Part shown: one piece after another, positions 17,372 to 25,712 of the stretch
Layout: each line of letters begins with the position of its first letter
How positions within the stretch are numbered: the stretch's first letter is position 1
Assembly (NCBI RefSeq): GCF_002013915.1
Contig: NZ_MBTF01000034.1
Span: 310,001-374,000 of the forward strand
Source: Mucilaginibacter pedocola
GTDB lineage: Bacteria; Bacteroidota; Bacteroidia; Sphingobacteriales; Sphingobacteriaceae
DNA: 64,000 nucleotides
Direction: 5' to 3'
Translations under genes and position numbers: made by a program
The notes under the pieces: generated by a model
Seen by the model: the letters and a program-made list of their open reading frames with translations, nothing else
What the model was told of the DNA's origin: nothing
The model's database searches: none

Positions 17372-18280
17372 TTATTCGTTCAGCATGTACTTATCAATGC
17401 CCGGGGCGGGTTTCCAGCTATCCTTCGGCTCGTAGTAGTGCCATAACAGGGCCGACACTTTGCGAATGAGGGTGGATGCTTCGTTCGTGGGCGTCCAGCT
17501 TTGGTCTTTATTGTTTTTGGTGATAACGGAGAATACATAATCGCCGTGCGGAGCATATACCAGCACCGTTTCGGATCGCGACTCGTCCACCGCGCCCGAT
17601 TTAGACAGGCATTGAACATATGGCGGTATTTGCGCAAGGGCGTTGTTATCCCAATAAATGCGGTTGAGCGTGCGGGCCATGCGTTCGCTTGCTGCGGGGC
17701 TAACAACCTGCCCGTTGCGTACCATGGTAAACAGTTTGCACATTTCGTATGGTGTGGTTACGCCCCAGCCATATATGCTACGGAAGGCCTCGCGGCCCGG
17801 CGTACGCGAGTTAACCCGCATGCTTTTAAAACCATTACTATCCAGCCAGTTGTTAATGTGCGTACCGGTCACCAATTTTTGCAGCCACAAGCTGGCCGTA
17901 TTGTCGCTCATGGTGATCATCAGCATGGCCACCTTGCTTAGCTGTATGGTATCTTTATCCTTAAACGAGCCTAAAATATCCTCCCCTGCATACAGTAACG
18001 AATCGCGGTAGCCCAGCTTTTGATTGTACCGCAGTTCGCCTTTCTCTATCTTATCCATCAACCCGCTCAGTATGCTCACCTTGATCATGCTGGCAGTGGG
18101 GAACAAAGTATCCTGATTAATAGCCGCGGTTTTACCGGTTTTTAAATTATGCACGTAAATACCTACCTGCCCATTAAAGCCTTTCACTGCTTCCTGCAAT
18201 TGGGCGGTTAGCTTCCTATCGGTTTGCGCGAAGGTTGCGGTGGAGAATATCAGAATAAGGGCGAGGAAAAGGTATTTCAT
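17372..18280 (-). CDS. Class A beta-lactamase-like serine hydrolase
   Basis: Secreted or periplasmic protein of 302 residues with a signal peptide ending ...TATFAQ. The serine active-site motifs are present: SMIK at residues 64-67 (SxxK), SDN at 125-127 and KSG at 227-229. These define a class A beta-lactamase/penicillin-binding fold. The omega loop lacks an obvious ExxxN motif in the expected place, so penicillinase activity should not be assumed; a peptidoglycan-related role is as likely. Confidence 0.82.
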   Translation of the reverse strand: MKYLFLALILIFSTATFAQTDRKLTAQLQEAVKGFNGQVGIYVHNLKTGKTAAINQDTLFPTASMIKVSILSGLMDKIEKGELRYNQKLGYRDSLLYAGEDILGSFKDKDTIQLSKVAMLMITMSDNTASLWLQKLVTGTHINNWLDSNGFKSMRVNSRTPGREAFRSIYGWGVTTPYEMCKLFTMVRNGQVVSPAASERMARTLNRIYWDNNALAQIPPYVQCLSKSGAVDESRSETVLVYAPHGDYVFSVITKNNKDQSWTPTNEASTLIRKVSALLWHYYEPKDSWKPAPGIDKYMLNE

Positions 18281-18346
18281 AACTGAAAAGGGTTTACCAT
18301 CCTAAAGTAGCACTTTTTATTTAGAGAAGCATTTCAATGCCTACCA

Positions 18347-18376
18347 ACAAAAAAGGGCTGCCCTAAAGCAACCCTT
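18347..18376 (-). terminator. Rho-independent terminator of kup
   Basis: On the minus strand a 9-bp stem with one G-T pair (arms 18368-18376 and 18353-18361) and a 6-base loop is followed by TTTTTT. It lies 21 bases after the kup stop. Confidence 0.8.
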
Positions 18377-18396
18377 CCCATTCAAAATAATATCAA

Positions 18397-20358
18397 TTAA
18401 ACCACCCGCGTCAACTTCACCGTTTCGGGCGAGGTTAGCATAAGTGGTACTTTTTCTACGGTAACAAAACTCAGGTCGAGGCCAAAGTTGCGCTCTTCTG
18501 AGAGGCTTACGCGTTTCAGGTATGAGTAAATAAACATCACCACCCGCTCGTAGAACGAAAGGTTATGCGAGCGCGACAGCACCTTTTCGATCACCACAAA
18601 GCGGAAGTCACCCACAATTTTATGTTTGTTCAACGATTTGTAGGTGCTGGTAATATCAACCTCGCCATTCTTCACCAGGTCTTCCACCACACGGCGGAAC
18701 AATAAGTTTATTTGCTGCTCTACCCTAAAGCCCAGCTTAAAATCTACACGGATAAGCTTGCCCGGTATCAGGTGGTCTACCTCGTACTCGCTTTTGTAAG
18801 GTTCATCCACTACATCTACGTGTACCAGCCAGTAAACATCGGCACGTTTGGGTTGCTTTTGCAGGATGGAATAAATGATCTTCGATTCTACTTCCGAATT
18901 AAAGTTGGCGCTGGTTAAGTAGATCAGCTGCGAAGCATATTTAGGCACACTCTCGTCTTCGCTCATCTCTTTGATGATGTTGTAGTAATCGTCTATCTCA
19001 ATGAATTTCACATAGCGGTTCTTGATCTTGCGGGCAATGTGCCATGTCCACATCACCACGAACAATAAGAAGCCGATCGACAGAGTGAACCACCCCCCTT
19101 CGAGGAATTTGTGCAGGTTGCCCAGTAGAAATGTACCTTCTATCAATAAATAAACCGCCAGAAATATGCCGATGATATATGCCGGCACCTTACGGCGCTG
19201 CAGGAATTTCGACACCAGGATGGTAGTCATCAGCATGGCCATAGTGATACTTAAACCATAAGCGGCTTGCATACGTGCCTCGTGCTGAAAAAGCAATACC
19301 ACACCAATACAGCCTGCACAAAGCAACCAGTTAGCGCTGGGCACATATAATTGCCCTTTTTGTTCGCTCGGGTAATTGATGCGCACCTTTGGCCAAAGGT
19401 TCAGCCTCACGGCCTCGGCTATCAGCGTAAACGAACCCGATATTAATGCCTGAGATGCAATAATGGCCGCAATAGTAGCTATACCTATACCAAATATAAG
19501 GAAGCCTTCGGGCATGATCATGAAGAAGGGGTTTTGCTTACTTATATCCACCTGCTGCCCTTCGCGCTGCAACAACCAAACGGCCTGCCCAAGGTAATTC
19601 AATATAAGGCAGGCTTTTACATATATCCAGCTTATTTGGATGTTTTTGCGCCCACAGTGCCCAAGGTCGGAATATAAGGCCTCGGCACCCGTAGTACACA
19701 GGAACACCGCACCTAATATGATGAAAGCATTATAATTACTGGTAAGCAATACCACTGCGTAATAAGGGTTGAGCGCCTTTAAAACCATAGGCATTTGCGC
19801 AATATACATAATACCCAAAACACCCATCATGGTAAACCAAATGAACATGATCGGCCCAAATGCTTTACCAACAAGCGATGTTCCAAATTGCTGTATGATG
19901 AATAGGCACGTTATAATGGCTATAACGATCTGCATTGTAGGCAGCCCCGGGTAATAGGTTTGCAAGCCCTCTATGGCAGAAGATATGGTGATCGGCGGGG
20001 TAATGATACCATCGGCAAGCAATGCACAACCACCTATTACGGCCGGTACTATAAGCCACTTAGCTTTACGGCGCACCAGCGAGAACAGCGAAAAAATGCC
20101 CCCCTCGCCTTTGTTATCCGCCCGAAGTGTTATTACTACATATTTAATGGTCGTTTGAAGCGTTAGCGTCCAAAAAATGAGGGATACGCCGCCAAGTACC
20201 AGTGTTTGAGAAATGGGTAACGATAAATTGTTGCCCTCGGTACCAATAATAGCTTTAAATACATAAAGCGGCGATGTACCTATATCGCCATAAATAATAC
20301 CTAAACTTATCAGCAGCCCTGCCGCGGTAAGTTTTTGCAGATCTTTGTGATTCGACAC
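18397..20358 (-). CDS. kup: KUP family potassium uptake transporter
   Basis: Inner-membrane K+ importer of 653 residues with about 12 helices followed by a soluble C-terminal domain of about 190 residues, as in E. coli Kup/TrkD. The N-terminal signature GIIYGDIGTSPLYVFKAI and the later GGIFSLFSLVRR are clear. The longest frame starts at a TTG at 20385, but the GTG at 20358 (VSNHKDLQKL) is preferred because it aligns with the start of the leader ORF at 20714, and the TTG lies in the tail of a terminator-like hairpin. The leader of about 370 bases is unusual. Confidence 0.9.
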   Translation of the reverse strand: MSNHKDLQKLTAAGLLISLGIIYGDIGTSPLYVFKAIIGTEGNNLSLPISQTLVLGGVSLIFWTLTLQTTIKYVVITLRADNKGEGGIFSLFSLVRRKAKWLIVPAVIGGCALLADGIITPPITISSAIEGLQTYYPGLPTMQIVIAIITCLFIIQQFGTSLVGKAFGPIMFIWFTMMGVLGIMYIAQMPMVLKALNPYYAVVLLTSNYNAFIILGAVFLCTTGAEALYSDLGHCGRKNIQISWIYVKACLILNYLGQAVWLLQREGQQVDISKQNPFFMIMPEGFLIFGIGIATIAAIIASQALISGSFTLIAEAVRLNLWPKVRINYPSEQKGQLYVPSANWLLCAGCIGVVLLFQHEARMQAAYGLSITMAMLMTTILVSKFLQRRKVPAYIIGIFLAVYLLIEGTFLLGNLHKFLEGGWFTLSIGFLLFVVMWTWHIARKIKNRYVKFIEIDDYYNIIKEMSEDESVPKYASQLIYLTSANFNSEVESKIIYSILQKQPKRADVYWLVHVDVVDEPYKSEYEVDHLIPGKLIRVDFKLGFRVEQQINLLFRRVVEDLVKNGEVDITSTYKSLNKHKIVGDFRFVVIEKVLSRSHNLSFYERVVMFIYSYLKRVSLSEERNFGLDLSFVTVEKVPLMLTSPETVKLTRVV

Positions 20359-20383
20359 GATTATTCTATTTAAAAAATACAGC

Positions 20384-20415
20384 AAAAAGCCCTTGTTTGT
20401 TTAGGCGGGCCTTTT
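20384..20415 (-). terminator. Terminator-like hairpin in the kup leader
   Basis: On the minus strand AAAAGGCCC pairs with GGGCTTTTT (9 bp, one G-T) around a 14-base loop; the second arm ends in a T run. It lies 25 bases before the kup GTG. This is the layout of an attenuator. Confidence 0.6.
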
Positions 20416-20576
20416 GTTTTGTGATAAAGCCCCTATGCCGGGGCAGGCACTATAATGGCTGCCCTACAGAGGCAGTACTTTACTTACGCAACTTTTTACA
20501 TATAATGCCGCAAGCCTTACCACTCATATATAGCCAATAGCCATTAAGCACGGGGCTAACATTGCCCTGCGGTAAT

Positions 20577-20714
20577 TTATTGGCCAAAGGTTTTGCTGGT
20601 ACTTGTGGTTTTGGCAGTATATACCGGTGGAGTAACGGCTGAACCGTTCATTATTTCCAAACTAACTGGTGGCCCATCGGCCTTTAGTTTTTGTAATTTT
20701 TTGTGACTCGACAC
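20577..20714 (-). pseudogene. 45-codon ORF copying the Kup N-terminus
   Basis: GTG at 20714 opens a 45-codon frame ending with TAA at 20577. Its first 35 residues align with the Kup N-terminus without gaps: about 18 are identical, including VS-HK-LQKL-A-G-SL-I and TxPxYxxK. After that the similarity ends. It is either the remnant of a duplicated kup gene or a leader peptide kept for regulation. It is too short to be a transporter. A good promoter lies just upstream. Confidence 0.65.
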
Positions 20715-20732
20715 CTTGTTATAAAAAGTCCA

Positions 20733-20760
20733 CAAATTTATAAAAATTACATTAGCACAA
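20733..20760 (-). promoter_or_regulatory. Bacteroidota-type promoter of the kup leader
   Basis: On the minus strand TTG (20758-20760) is followed after 17 nt by a perfect TAAATTTG box (20733-20740). It would start transcription just upstream of the short ORF at 20714 and about 370 bases before kup. Confidence 0.6.
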
Positions 20761-21152
20761 CCGTTATTTTAAAACTGTATATCGGCAACGTTAATATTTA
20801 GCGATAATTCGTACACGCCGCTTAGGTTTTGCATAATTTTTAATTGCGGCTTATAAAAGCCGCCTCAACTTGTAAAACTTACAATTTAATTTCGGGAGCG
20901 CTTACGCATTTTGGGAGTAGCCCATGCCCCATCACCCAACAAATTCTGCGTGCGGCGGCATGTTTTTATGATGTTGCAACAGTGGGCCATGTGCCCGTGT
21001 GGAAAACTACCACCCTATGTTAAATATTATTTACCAACTTAAACTATCAGTTAGCGTATAAGTCTGATATTATAAGTTTGTGAAAATGAATGCACAAATG
21101 CTTATATTGTTAAAAATTGTTAAAACTATTTAATTATCGGTTACATTACTGA
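20761..21152. other. Non-coding gap before the T9SS gene
   Basis: No convincing ORF on either strand. One 7-bp GC hairpin (GCGGCTT/AAGCCGC, 20846-20863) is present. The sequence is A+T-rich with no repeat that I can connect to other parts of the window. Confidence 0.5.
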
Positions 21153-21180
21153 TTTGTAGCGAACAATATTTATACTTTTG
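21153..21180 (+). promoter_or_regulatory. Bacteroidota-type promoter of the T9SS gene
   Basis: TTTG (21153-21156), 16 nt, then a perfect TACTTTTG box (21173-21180), 14 bases before the ATG. Confidence 0.6.
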
Positions 21181-21194
21181 CAGATAATATTGAT

Positions 21195-21695
21195 ATGGGT
21201 AAAAAGTTTACAAAAATTAATTCCTGGATAGCTTTAGCGCTGCTTGCCGTAATGGTGAACGTAGCCTTTGCAAAGGGAGTTGTTGCCCAAAAATCAGACA
21301 CTTCGTACCTGAAGTATATCAATAAAGGCAAAGCAAAACCCATCAACAAAAACATCCTGCATTTATCGCTGCCGCCTATAAAGCCTGCCGTAATATCAAA
21401 CACCAAGGTTTACGTACCCCGCCCCGACGATAAATTACTGAGCAATGTACAAGTTTACCCTAACCCGGTGAACGAGATACTTAACGTAAAGTATACTGTA
21501 TCGCGCGAGGCATTTGTGAATATTAAGGTGATGGATGTATTAGGTAACGATGTACTTACCCTGTTCTCGCAACGGGTAGAAGTTGGTGAGCAAAGCATTA
21601 CCTACCCGGTAAACAGCAAATTAAGCCGCGGCTTTTACTTCCTGCGCATAAACGTAGGTACCGAATCTATCAATAAGAGGATATCGGTACTGTAA
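21195..21695 (+). CDS. T9SS type A sorting domain-containing protein
   Basis: The 166-residue product has an N-terminal hydrophobic signal segment (residues about 10-27), a short linker and a C-terminal type IX secretion sorting domain from residue 85: VQVYPNPVNEILNVKY, then VMDVLGNDV, ...LSRGFYFLRIN and a final KRISVL. Such domains direct a protein through the T9SS to the cell surface. Only about 55 residues lie between signal and sorting domain, so the passenger is tiny; it may be a small surface peptide. No T9SS structural gene is in the window. Confidence 0.85.
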   Translation: MGKKFTKINSWIALALLAVMVNVAFAKGVVAQKSDTSYLKYINKGKAKPINKNILHLSLPPIKPAVISNTKVYVPRPDDKLLSNVQVYPNPVNEILNVKYTVSREAFVNIKVMDVLGNDVLTLFSQRVEVGEQSITYPVNSKLSRGFYFLRINVGTESINKRISVL

Positions 21696-21705
21696 GCCCC
21701 ATTTA

Positions 21706-21785
21706 AATTTCGAACACCGAACACTGAATATCGAATGATGAAGTAAAACTTCGGCGTTGGGTATTCGAAATTCATTATTCGATAT
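21706..21785. repeat. TATTCGATATTC-type inverted repeat, copy 1
   Basis: About 80 bases made of short units such as CGAACACCGAA, ATATCGAATGATGAA and their reverse complements. A similar block at 22509-22587 lies on the other side of the FAH gene. Confidence 0.65.
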
Positions 21786-21897
21786 TAAAAAGCTATCTGC
21801 CTCTTAACTCGCAAACAGAATTTTTACAACGCAATTTTTCCTACTCTCTTTTGTTAGGGCATATAATTTTTAGCTTTGGGGTTATACGTTTTAACTC

Positions 21898-22509
21898 ATG
21901 AAAATAATCGCCATTGGCCGCAACTACGCCGAGCACGCTAAAGAACTGAATAACCCGGTGCCAACCGTGCCGGTAATATTTATGAAGCCCGATACCGCCC
22001 TGCTGAAAGAGAATAAACCCTTTTATCACCCTGAATTTTCGCAGGATATACACCACGAGATAGAATTGGTACTAAAGGTTTGTAAGGAAGGCAAGCACAT
22101 CAGCGAGAAATTTGCTGCTAACTATTACGATGAGATAGCCCTGGGCATTGACTTTACCGCACGCGATATACAGGCCAAACACAAAGAAAAAGGCCTGCCC
22201 TGGGAACTGGCCAAAGCATTTGATGGCTCGGCACCTGTAAGCAACTTTTTGCCCAAAAGCCAATTTGCGGACCTATGCAATTTAAGCTTTAAGCTGGACA
22301 TCAACGGCGAAACAAAGCAAGAAGGCAACACCAAAGACCTGCTTTTTTCGTTCGAACGTATAATAGCTTTTGTTTCGCAATACATCACCCTAAAAAAAGG
22401 CGACCTGATATTTACCGGCACCCCACAAGGCGTGGGCAAAGTAGCCATTGGCGACAGGCTGGAAGGCTATTTGGAGGGAGAAAAGATGCTGGACTTTCAA
22501 GTGAAGTAA
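21898..22509 (+). CDS. Fumarylacetoacetate hydrolase family protein
   Basis: Cytoplasmic enzyme of 203 residues in the FAH superfamily, similar in length to FAHD1/acylpyruvate hydrolases. The start KIIAIGRNYAEHAKEL is typical; metal ligands lie in HHEIELVL and GIDFTARD, and LIFTGTPQGVG is the usual closing motif. The substrate is likely a 2,4-dioxo acid, but this is not shown by sequence. It stands alone and is bracketed by two copies of a TTCGATATTC-type repeat. Confidence 0.9.
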   Translation: MKIIAIGRNYAEHAKELNNPVPTVPVIFMKPDTALLKENKPFYHPEFSQDIHHEIELVLKVCKEGKHISEKFAANYYDEIALGIDFTARDIQAKHKEKGLPWELAKAFDGSAPVSNFLPKSQFADLCNLSFKLDINGETKQEGNTKDLLFSFERIIAFVSQYITLKKGDLIFTGTPQGVGKVAIGDRLEGYLEGEKMLDFQVK

Positions 22510-22587
22510 TATCGAATGATGAATATCGAACACCGAATTTCGAAGTACTTCATTATTCGATATTCAACATTCGGCGTTCGATATTAT
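22509..22587. repeat. TATTCGATATTC-type inverted repeat, copy 2
   Basis: About 79 bases that start at the last base of the FAH gene. The block shares its short units with the block at 21706-21785 and can fold on itself. Confidence 0.65.
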
Positions 22588-22617
22588 TAAAGCCCACCGC
22601 CCATCCAGGCGTCCACG

Positions 22618-22763
22618 CCTATATGAGATCATTTGTAAGCGTCCACGCTTACCTTCGTAAAATTATCCGTAAGCGTGGACGCTTACAAACGTTATTGCGC
22701 CGGGCGTGGACACCCGGCACGGCGTAAAGAAATTGTAGCGATGGGTTTAAAACCCATCGCTAC
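22618..22763. repeat. Compound REP-like palindromes
   Basis: A perfect inverted repeat of 21 bases (22632-22652 with 22669-22689) based on GTAAGCGTCCACGC forms a long stem. It is flanked by further GCGTCCACG/CGTGGACAC units. A separate 29-base palindrome lies at 22735-22763 with arms GTAGCGATGGGTTT. The rest of the gap to 22861 holds a CTTTGCG-type unit (22783-22806) and no ORF. Confidence 0.7.
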
Positions 22764-22861
22764 GGCACAGAAAAAAGAAAAATAAACCTTTGCGTCTTTG
22801 CGTGAAAACATCGCCAACAAAACGGACAACACACCGTTAAATAAAAAATTCAATAAAAAGT

Positions 22862-24619
22862 ATGCGAGTTCGACCGTGCAGCCGATATAGAATACAAAAG
22901 CAGAATTGCAAAACCTTCGCAGCTATTTTAGTACTGCTATTAATAAGCTCATTAACACAAGCCCAGGATATCATCCAAAGCAAACAATACCCGCAAGGCT
23001 ATTTCCGCTACCCTTTAGACCTTGCACCTACCACTGCAGGCTCATTCGGCGAGTTAAGGCCAAACCATTTCCATTCGGGGTTAGATTTTAAAACCATGCA
23101 ACGCACGGGCTACCCTGTGCACGCTGTTGCCGATGGGTATGTTTCGCGTTTGCGCATACAGTTCGGCGGCTTTGGGCAAGCGTTATATATTACGCATCCC
23201 AACGGCTACACCTCCGTTTACGGGCATATCCAAAGTTTTACACCCGAGGTATTCAAATACATCCGCGAGTACCAGTACAAAAACCAAACTTTCGAGGCAG
23301 ACATCGCCGTGCCGCCCGGAACCTTTAAAGTGCTAAAGGGCGATGTAGTGGCTATATCAGGCAACGAGGGAGCCTCGGCCGGCCCGCACGTGCACTTCGA
23401 ATTGCGCGATACCGCTACCGAAGAAACCATTAACCCGCAATTGTTCGGGCTTACCATACCCGACGACGTTCCGCCAACTATTACCGCCATTGGCGTTTAT
23501 CACCTCAACGGCAACCCCTTCAGCGAGAAAACACCCAAGGAGTTTTTAGGCGTAACCGGAGCGGCGGGCAATTACCACCTCACCGTGCCCAAAGTATTAC
23601 AGCTAAGCGGCAACACAGGCTTCGGCATTGCCGTTACGGATCAAAACAGTGCCTCGCATAATCATAATGGCGTTTACTCTATCGAACTAAAGCTGGACGG
23701 GCGCACGGTTTACACTTTTGCTGTTGAACGTTTCGCGTTCGACCAAACACATGCCGTTAATGCCTATACCGACTACCCTACGTTTTTAACCAGCCGCCGC
23801 ATGATACAAAAGTGCTTTATTATGCCAGGCAGCCGCATTAGTTTATACCCGCAATCGATAAACAGGGGCATCATCGCCTTTAACGATAACGAGGTGCACG
23901 ATGTGGAATTTTTATGTAAAGATGTTGCAGGGAATATATCAACCGTAAAGGTAAAAGTACAATCAAGCGCCGTTGCCGCTAACCAGCCTCCCGCCCCGCC
24001 TACCGGCAAAATGATGTATTATAACGACCTCGGCGAGTTTACTACCGACCGCCTGAAAGTGTTAATACCCGTAGGCAATTTGTATGATAACCTCGATTTC
24101 CAATACGCATCGCTGGCAGCCAAACCGGGGGCTTATTCGGTTACCCATCGCCTCCATAACAGGTTCACACCGATACACGACAGCTATGAGGTTTGGATAA
24201 AACCCGACATCAGCCTTGGAAAATATACCGACAAGGCAGTCATTGTAAGTGAGGCAGCCGGCAGTATTGGTGGCGAGTACATCAACGGCTTTGTAAAGGC
24301 AGATGCCAAAACCTTTGGCGATTTTTATGTGAAGGTTGATACGGTGCCGCCGATTATTACGCCCATCAACATCCATAACGGCAGTAGCATGAAAGGCATC
24401 AGCGCCATACGCCTGCGCATGAGCGATAACCTATCTGGCATAAAAAGCTATAACGGTAAAATAGATGGTAAGTGGGTGCTGGTTGAACGCAGCTATAAAA
24501 CCAAGATATTGAGCTACAATTTCACCAATGATATTGCTCCCGGAAAGCATACTTTTGAGTTTACGGTAGTTGACGCAAAAAATAATAGCAGTACATTTAC
24601 TGCAGAGTTCACAAGATAA
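22862..24619 (+). CDS. M23 family metallopeptidase
   Basis: Secreted zinc endopeptidase of 585 residues that likely cuts peptidoglycan cross-bridges. After a basic start and hydrophobic signal (AAILVLLLISSLTQAQ), the LytM domain lies early, near residues 60-185: zinc motif HFHSGLDF, then VYGHI and HVHFELRD. The remaining 400 residues have several beta-sandwich-like regions and no second catalytic motif. The ATG at 22862 gives a slightly long basic N-region but is accepted. Its stop overlaps the next start by one base (TAATG). Confidence 0.87.
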   Translation: MRVRPCSRYRIQKQNCKTFAAILVLLLISSLTQAQDIIQSKQYPQGYFRYPLDLAPTTAGSFGELRPNHFHSGLDFKTMQRTGYPVHAVADGYVSRLRIQFGGFGQALYITHPNGYTSVYGHIQSFTPEVFKYIREYQYKNQTFEADIAVPPGTFKVLKGDVVAISGNEGASAGPHVHFELRDTATEETINPQLFGLTIPDDVPPTITAIGVYHLNGNPFSEKTPKEFLGVTGAAGNYHLTVPKVLQLSGNTGFGIAVTDQNSASHNHNGVYSIELKLDGRTVYTFAVERFAFDQTHAVNAYTDYPTFLTSRRMIQKCFIMPGSRISLYPQSINRGIIAFNDNEVHDVEFLCKDVAGNISTVKVKVQSSAVAANQPPAPPTGKMMYYNDLGEFTTDRLKVLIPVGNLYDNLDFQYASLAAKPGAYSVTHRLHNRFTPIHDSYEVWIKPDISLGKYTDKAVIVSEAAGSIGGEYINGFVKADAKTFGDFYVKVDTVPPIITPINIHNGSSMKGISAIRLRMSDNLSGIKSYNGKIDGKWVLVERSYKTKILSYNFTNDIAPGKHTFEFTVVDAKNNSSTFTAEFTR

Positions 24620-25131
24620 TGTTGAGTCCAAGCCAGATCATTATCCACAAAAGCATCAAAGCAAAACGCGTTGTTCGCAAGATCAACGGTACGCTTTTAA
24701 TTGAATATACTTTGATGTATTTCTTTGTAGCAATGATTCTTTCATTTGCCATCAGGCTCATCTTCTTTCGGCAGCCACAAGACGAAACAACACCACTATT
24801 TAGTATTGTGGTTGGCTTGCTGGCTGTGTTCATGCTGTTTAATTTATACTTCCGTAATAAATTGGTGAGCGTTAACAGCAACAGCTCTGAACTTATTATT
24901 GAGCTACTCAAAGAGAAGTATCCTAACGTTAAGCACTGGGTGGTAAATAAACCGTTAATAACAGGCGGAAGCCCTGAGACCTCAAATCACAGGAGCAAAT
25001 TAATAATAGGGATCATTGATGATGATAGAACCTACATCAACGGCCAAACGGTATTTAAAGACGGACTGTGGTATTTCGACGGGTTTTATAACTACATAAA
25101 ATGCAGGGCGGTAGCAAAACATTTTCGCTAA
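24619..25131 (+). CDS. Two-helix membrane protein of unknown function
   Basis: I do not recognise the family. The 170-residue protein has two hydrophobic helices (about residues 32-50 and 61-80) between a basic N-terminus and a soluble C-terminal region of about 85 residues with IIGIIDDDRTYINGQ and DGLWYFDGFYNYIK. It overlaps the M23 gene by one base, so the two are translationally coupled, and may act in the same envelope process. It is not similar to its neighbours. Confidence 0.7.
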   Translation: MLSPSQIIIHKSIKAKRVVRKINGTLLIEYTLMYFFVAMILSFAIRLIFFRQPQDETTPLFSIVVGLLAVFMLFNLYFRNKLVSVNSNSSELIIELLKEKYPNVKHWVVNKPLITGGSPETSNHRSKLIIGIIDDDRTYINGQTVFKDGLWYFDGFYNYIKCRAVAKHFR

Positions 25132-25188
25132 AAATTAAATAAAGCGGAGAATATCTTGATATTTACAGCCGAATTTACACGATAACCT

Positions 25189-25650
25189 ATGGCAACTCTT
25201 AAAGCAGGCGATAAAGCCCCCGATTTTACAGCGAAGGACCAAAACGGCAAAGAGGTTTCTTTAGCCGACCACAGAGGTAAGAAGATCATCCTTTATTTTT
25301 ACCCTAAGGATGACACCCCGGGCTGCACCGCCGAGTCGTGCGATTTTAGGGACAACTATCAGTCGTTGCTGAAAGAAGGCTATGACGTTATCGGCGTGAG
25401 TGTTGACGATGAGAAGTCGCATAAAAAATTCGAAACCAAATACAGCCTGCCTTTTACATTGATAGCCGATACCGACCACAGCATTGTTGAAGCTTATGAT
25501 GTTTGGAAAGAAAAGAATATGTATGGCAAAAAGTATATGGGCACCGCGCGCACTACTTTTGTTATAAATGGCGATGGCATTATCGACCACGTGATAGATA
25601 AAGTGGATACCAAGGCATCGTCGCAACAGGTGTTGGACCTGGTAAAATAA
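25189..25650 (+). CDS. bcp: Thioredoxin-dependent thiol peroxidase (Bcp/PrxQ)
   Basis: Cytoplasmic peroxiredoxin of 153 residues that reduces hydrogen and organic peroxides. The peroxidatic Cys46 and resolving Cys51 are in DDTPGCTAESCDFRD, the five-residue spacing of the Bcp type. The start MATLKAGDKAPDFTAKDQNG and the length are typical. It is 58 bases after the membrane protein gene and 62 before the sigma factor. Confidence 0.94.
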   Translation: MATLKAGDKAPDFTAKDQNGKEVSLADHRGKKIILYFYPKDDTPGCTAESCDFRDNYQSLLKEGYDVIGVSVDDEKSHKKFETKYSLPFTLIADTDHSIVEAYDVWKEKNMYGKKYMGTARTTFVINGDGIIDHVIDKVDTKASSQQVLDLVK

Positions 25651-25712
25651 CCGTCAGCCAAACATATTAAAACAAAAAAGCTTTATATTTATTTAAAGAT
25701 AAATTTTGATAA

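Noticed and set aside
17372..18280. Antibiotic resistance beta-lactamase
   Set aside because: The fold motifs are present, but a clear omega-loop Glu motif is not seen, so resistance is not claimed.
20474..20660. Second frame in the kup leader ending ...GKACGIICKKLRK
   Set aside because: About 55 codons after two stops, no likeness to Kup and no start signal; cannot be supported as a gene.
20600..20714. ydaO-type c-di-AMP riboswitch in the kup leader
   Set aside because: Conserved GGG/GGUGAAU-like blocks of that riboswitch were not found on the minus strand.
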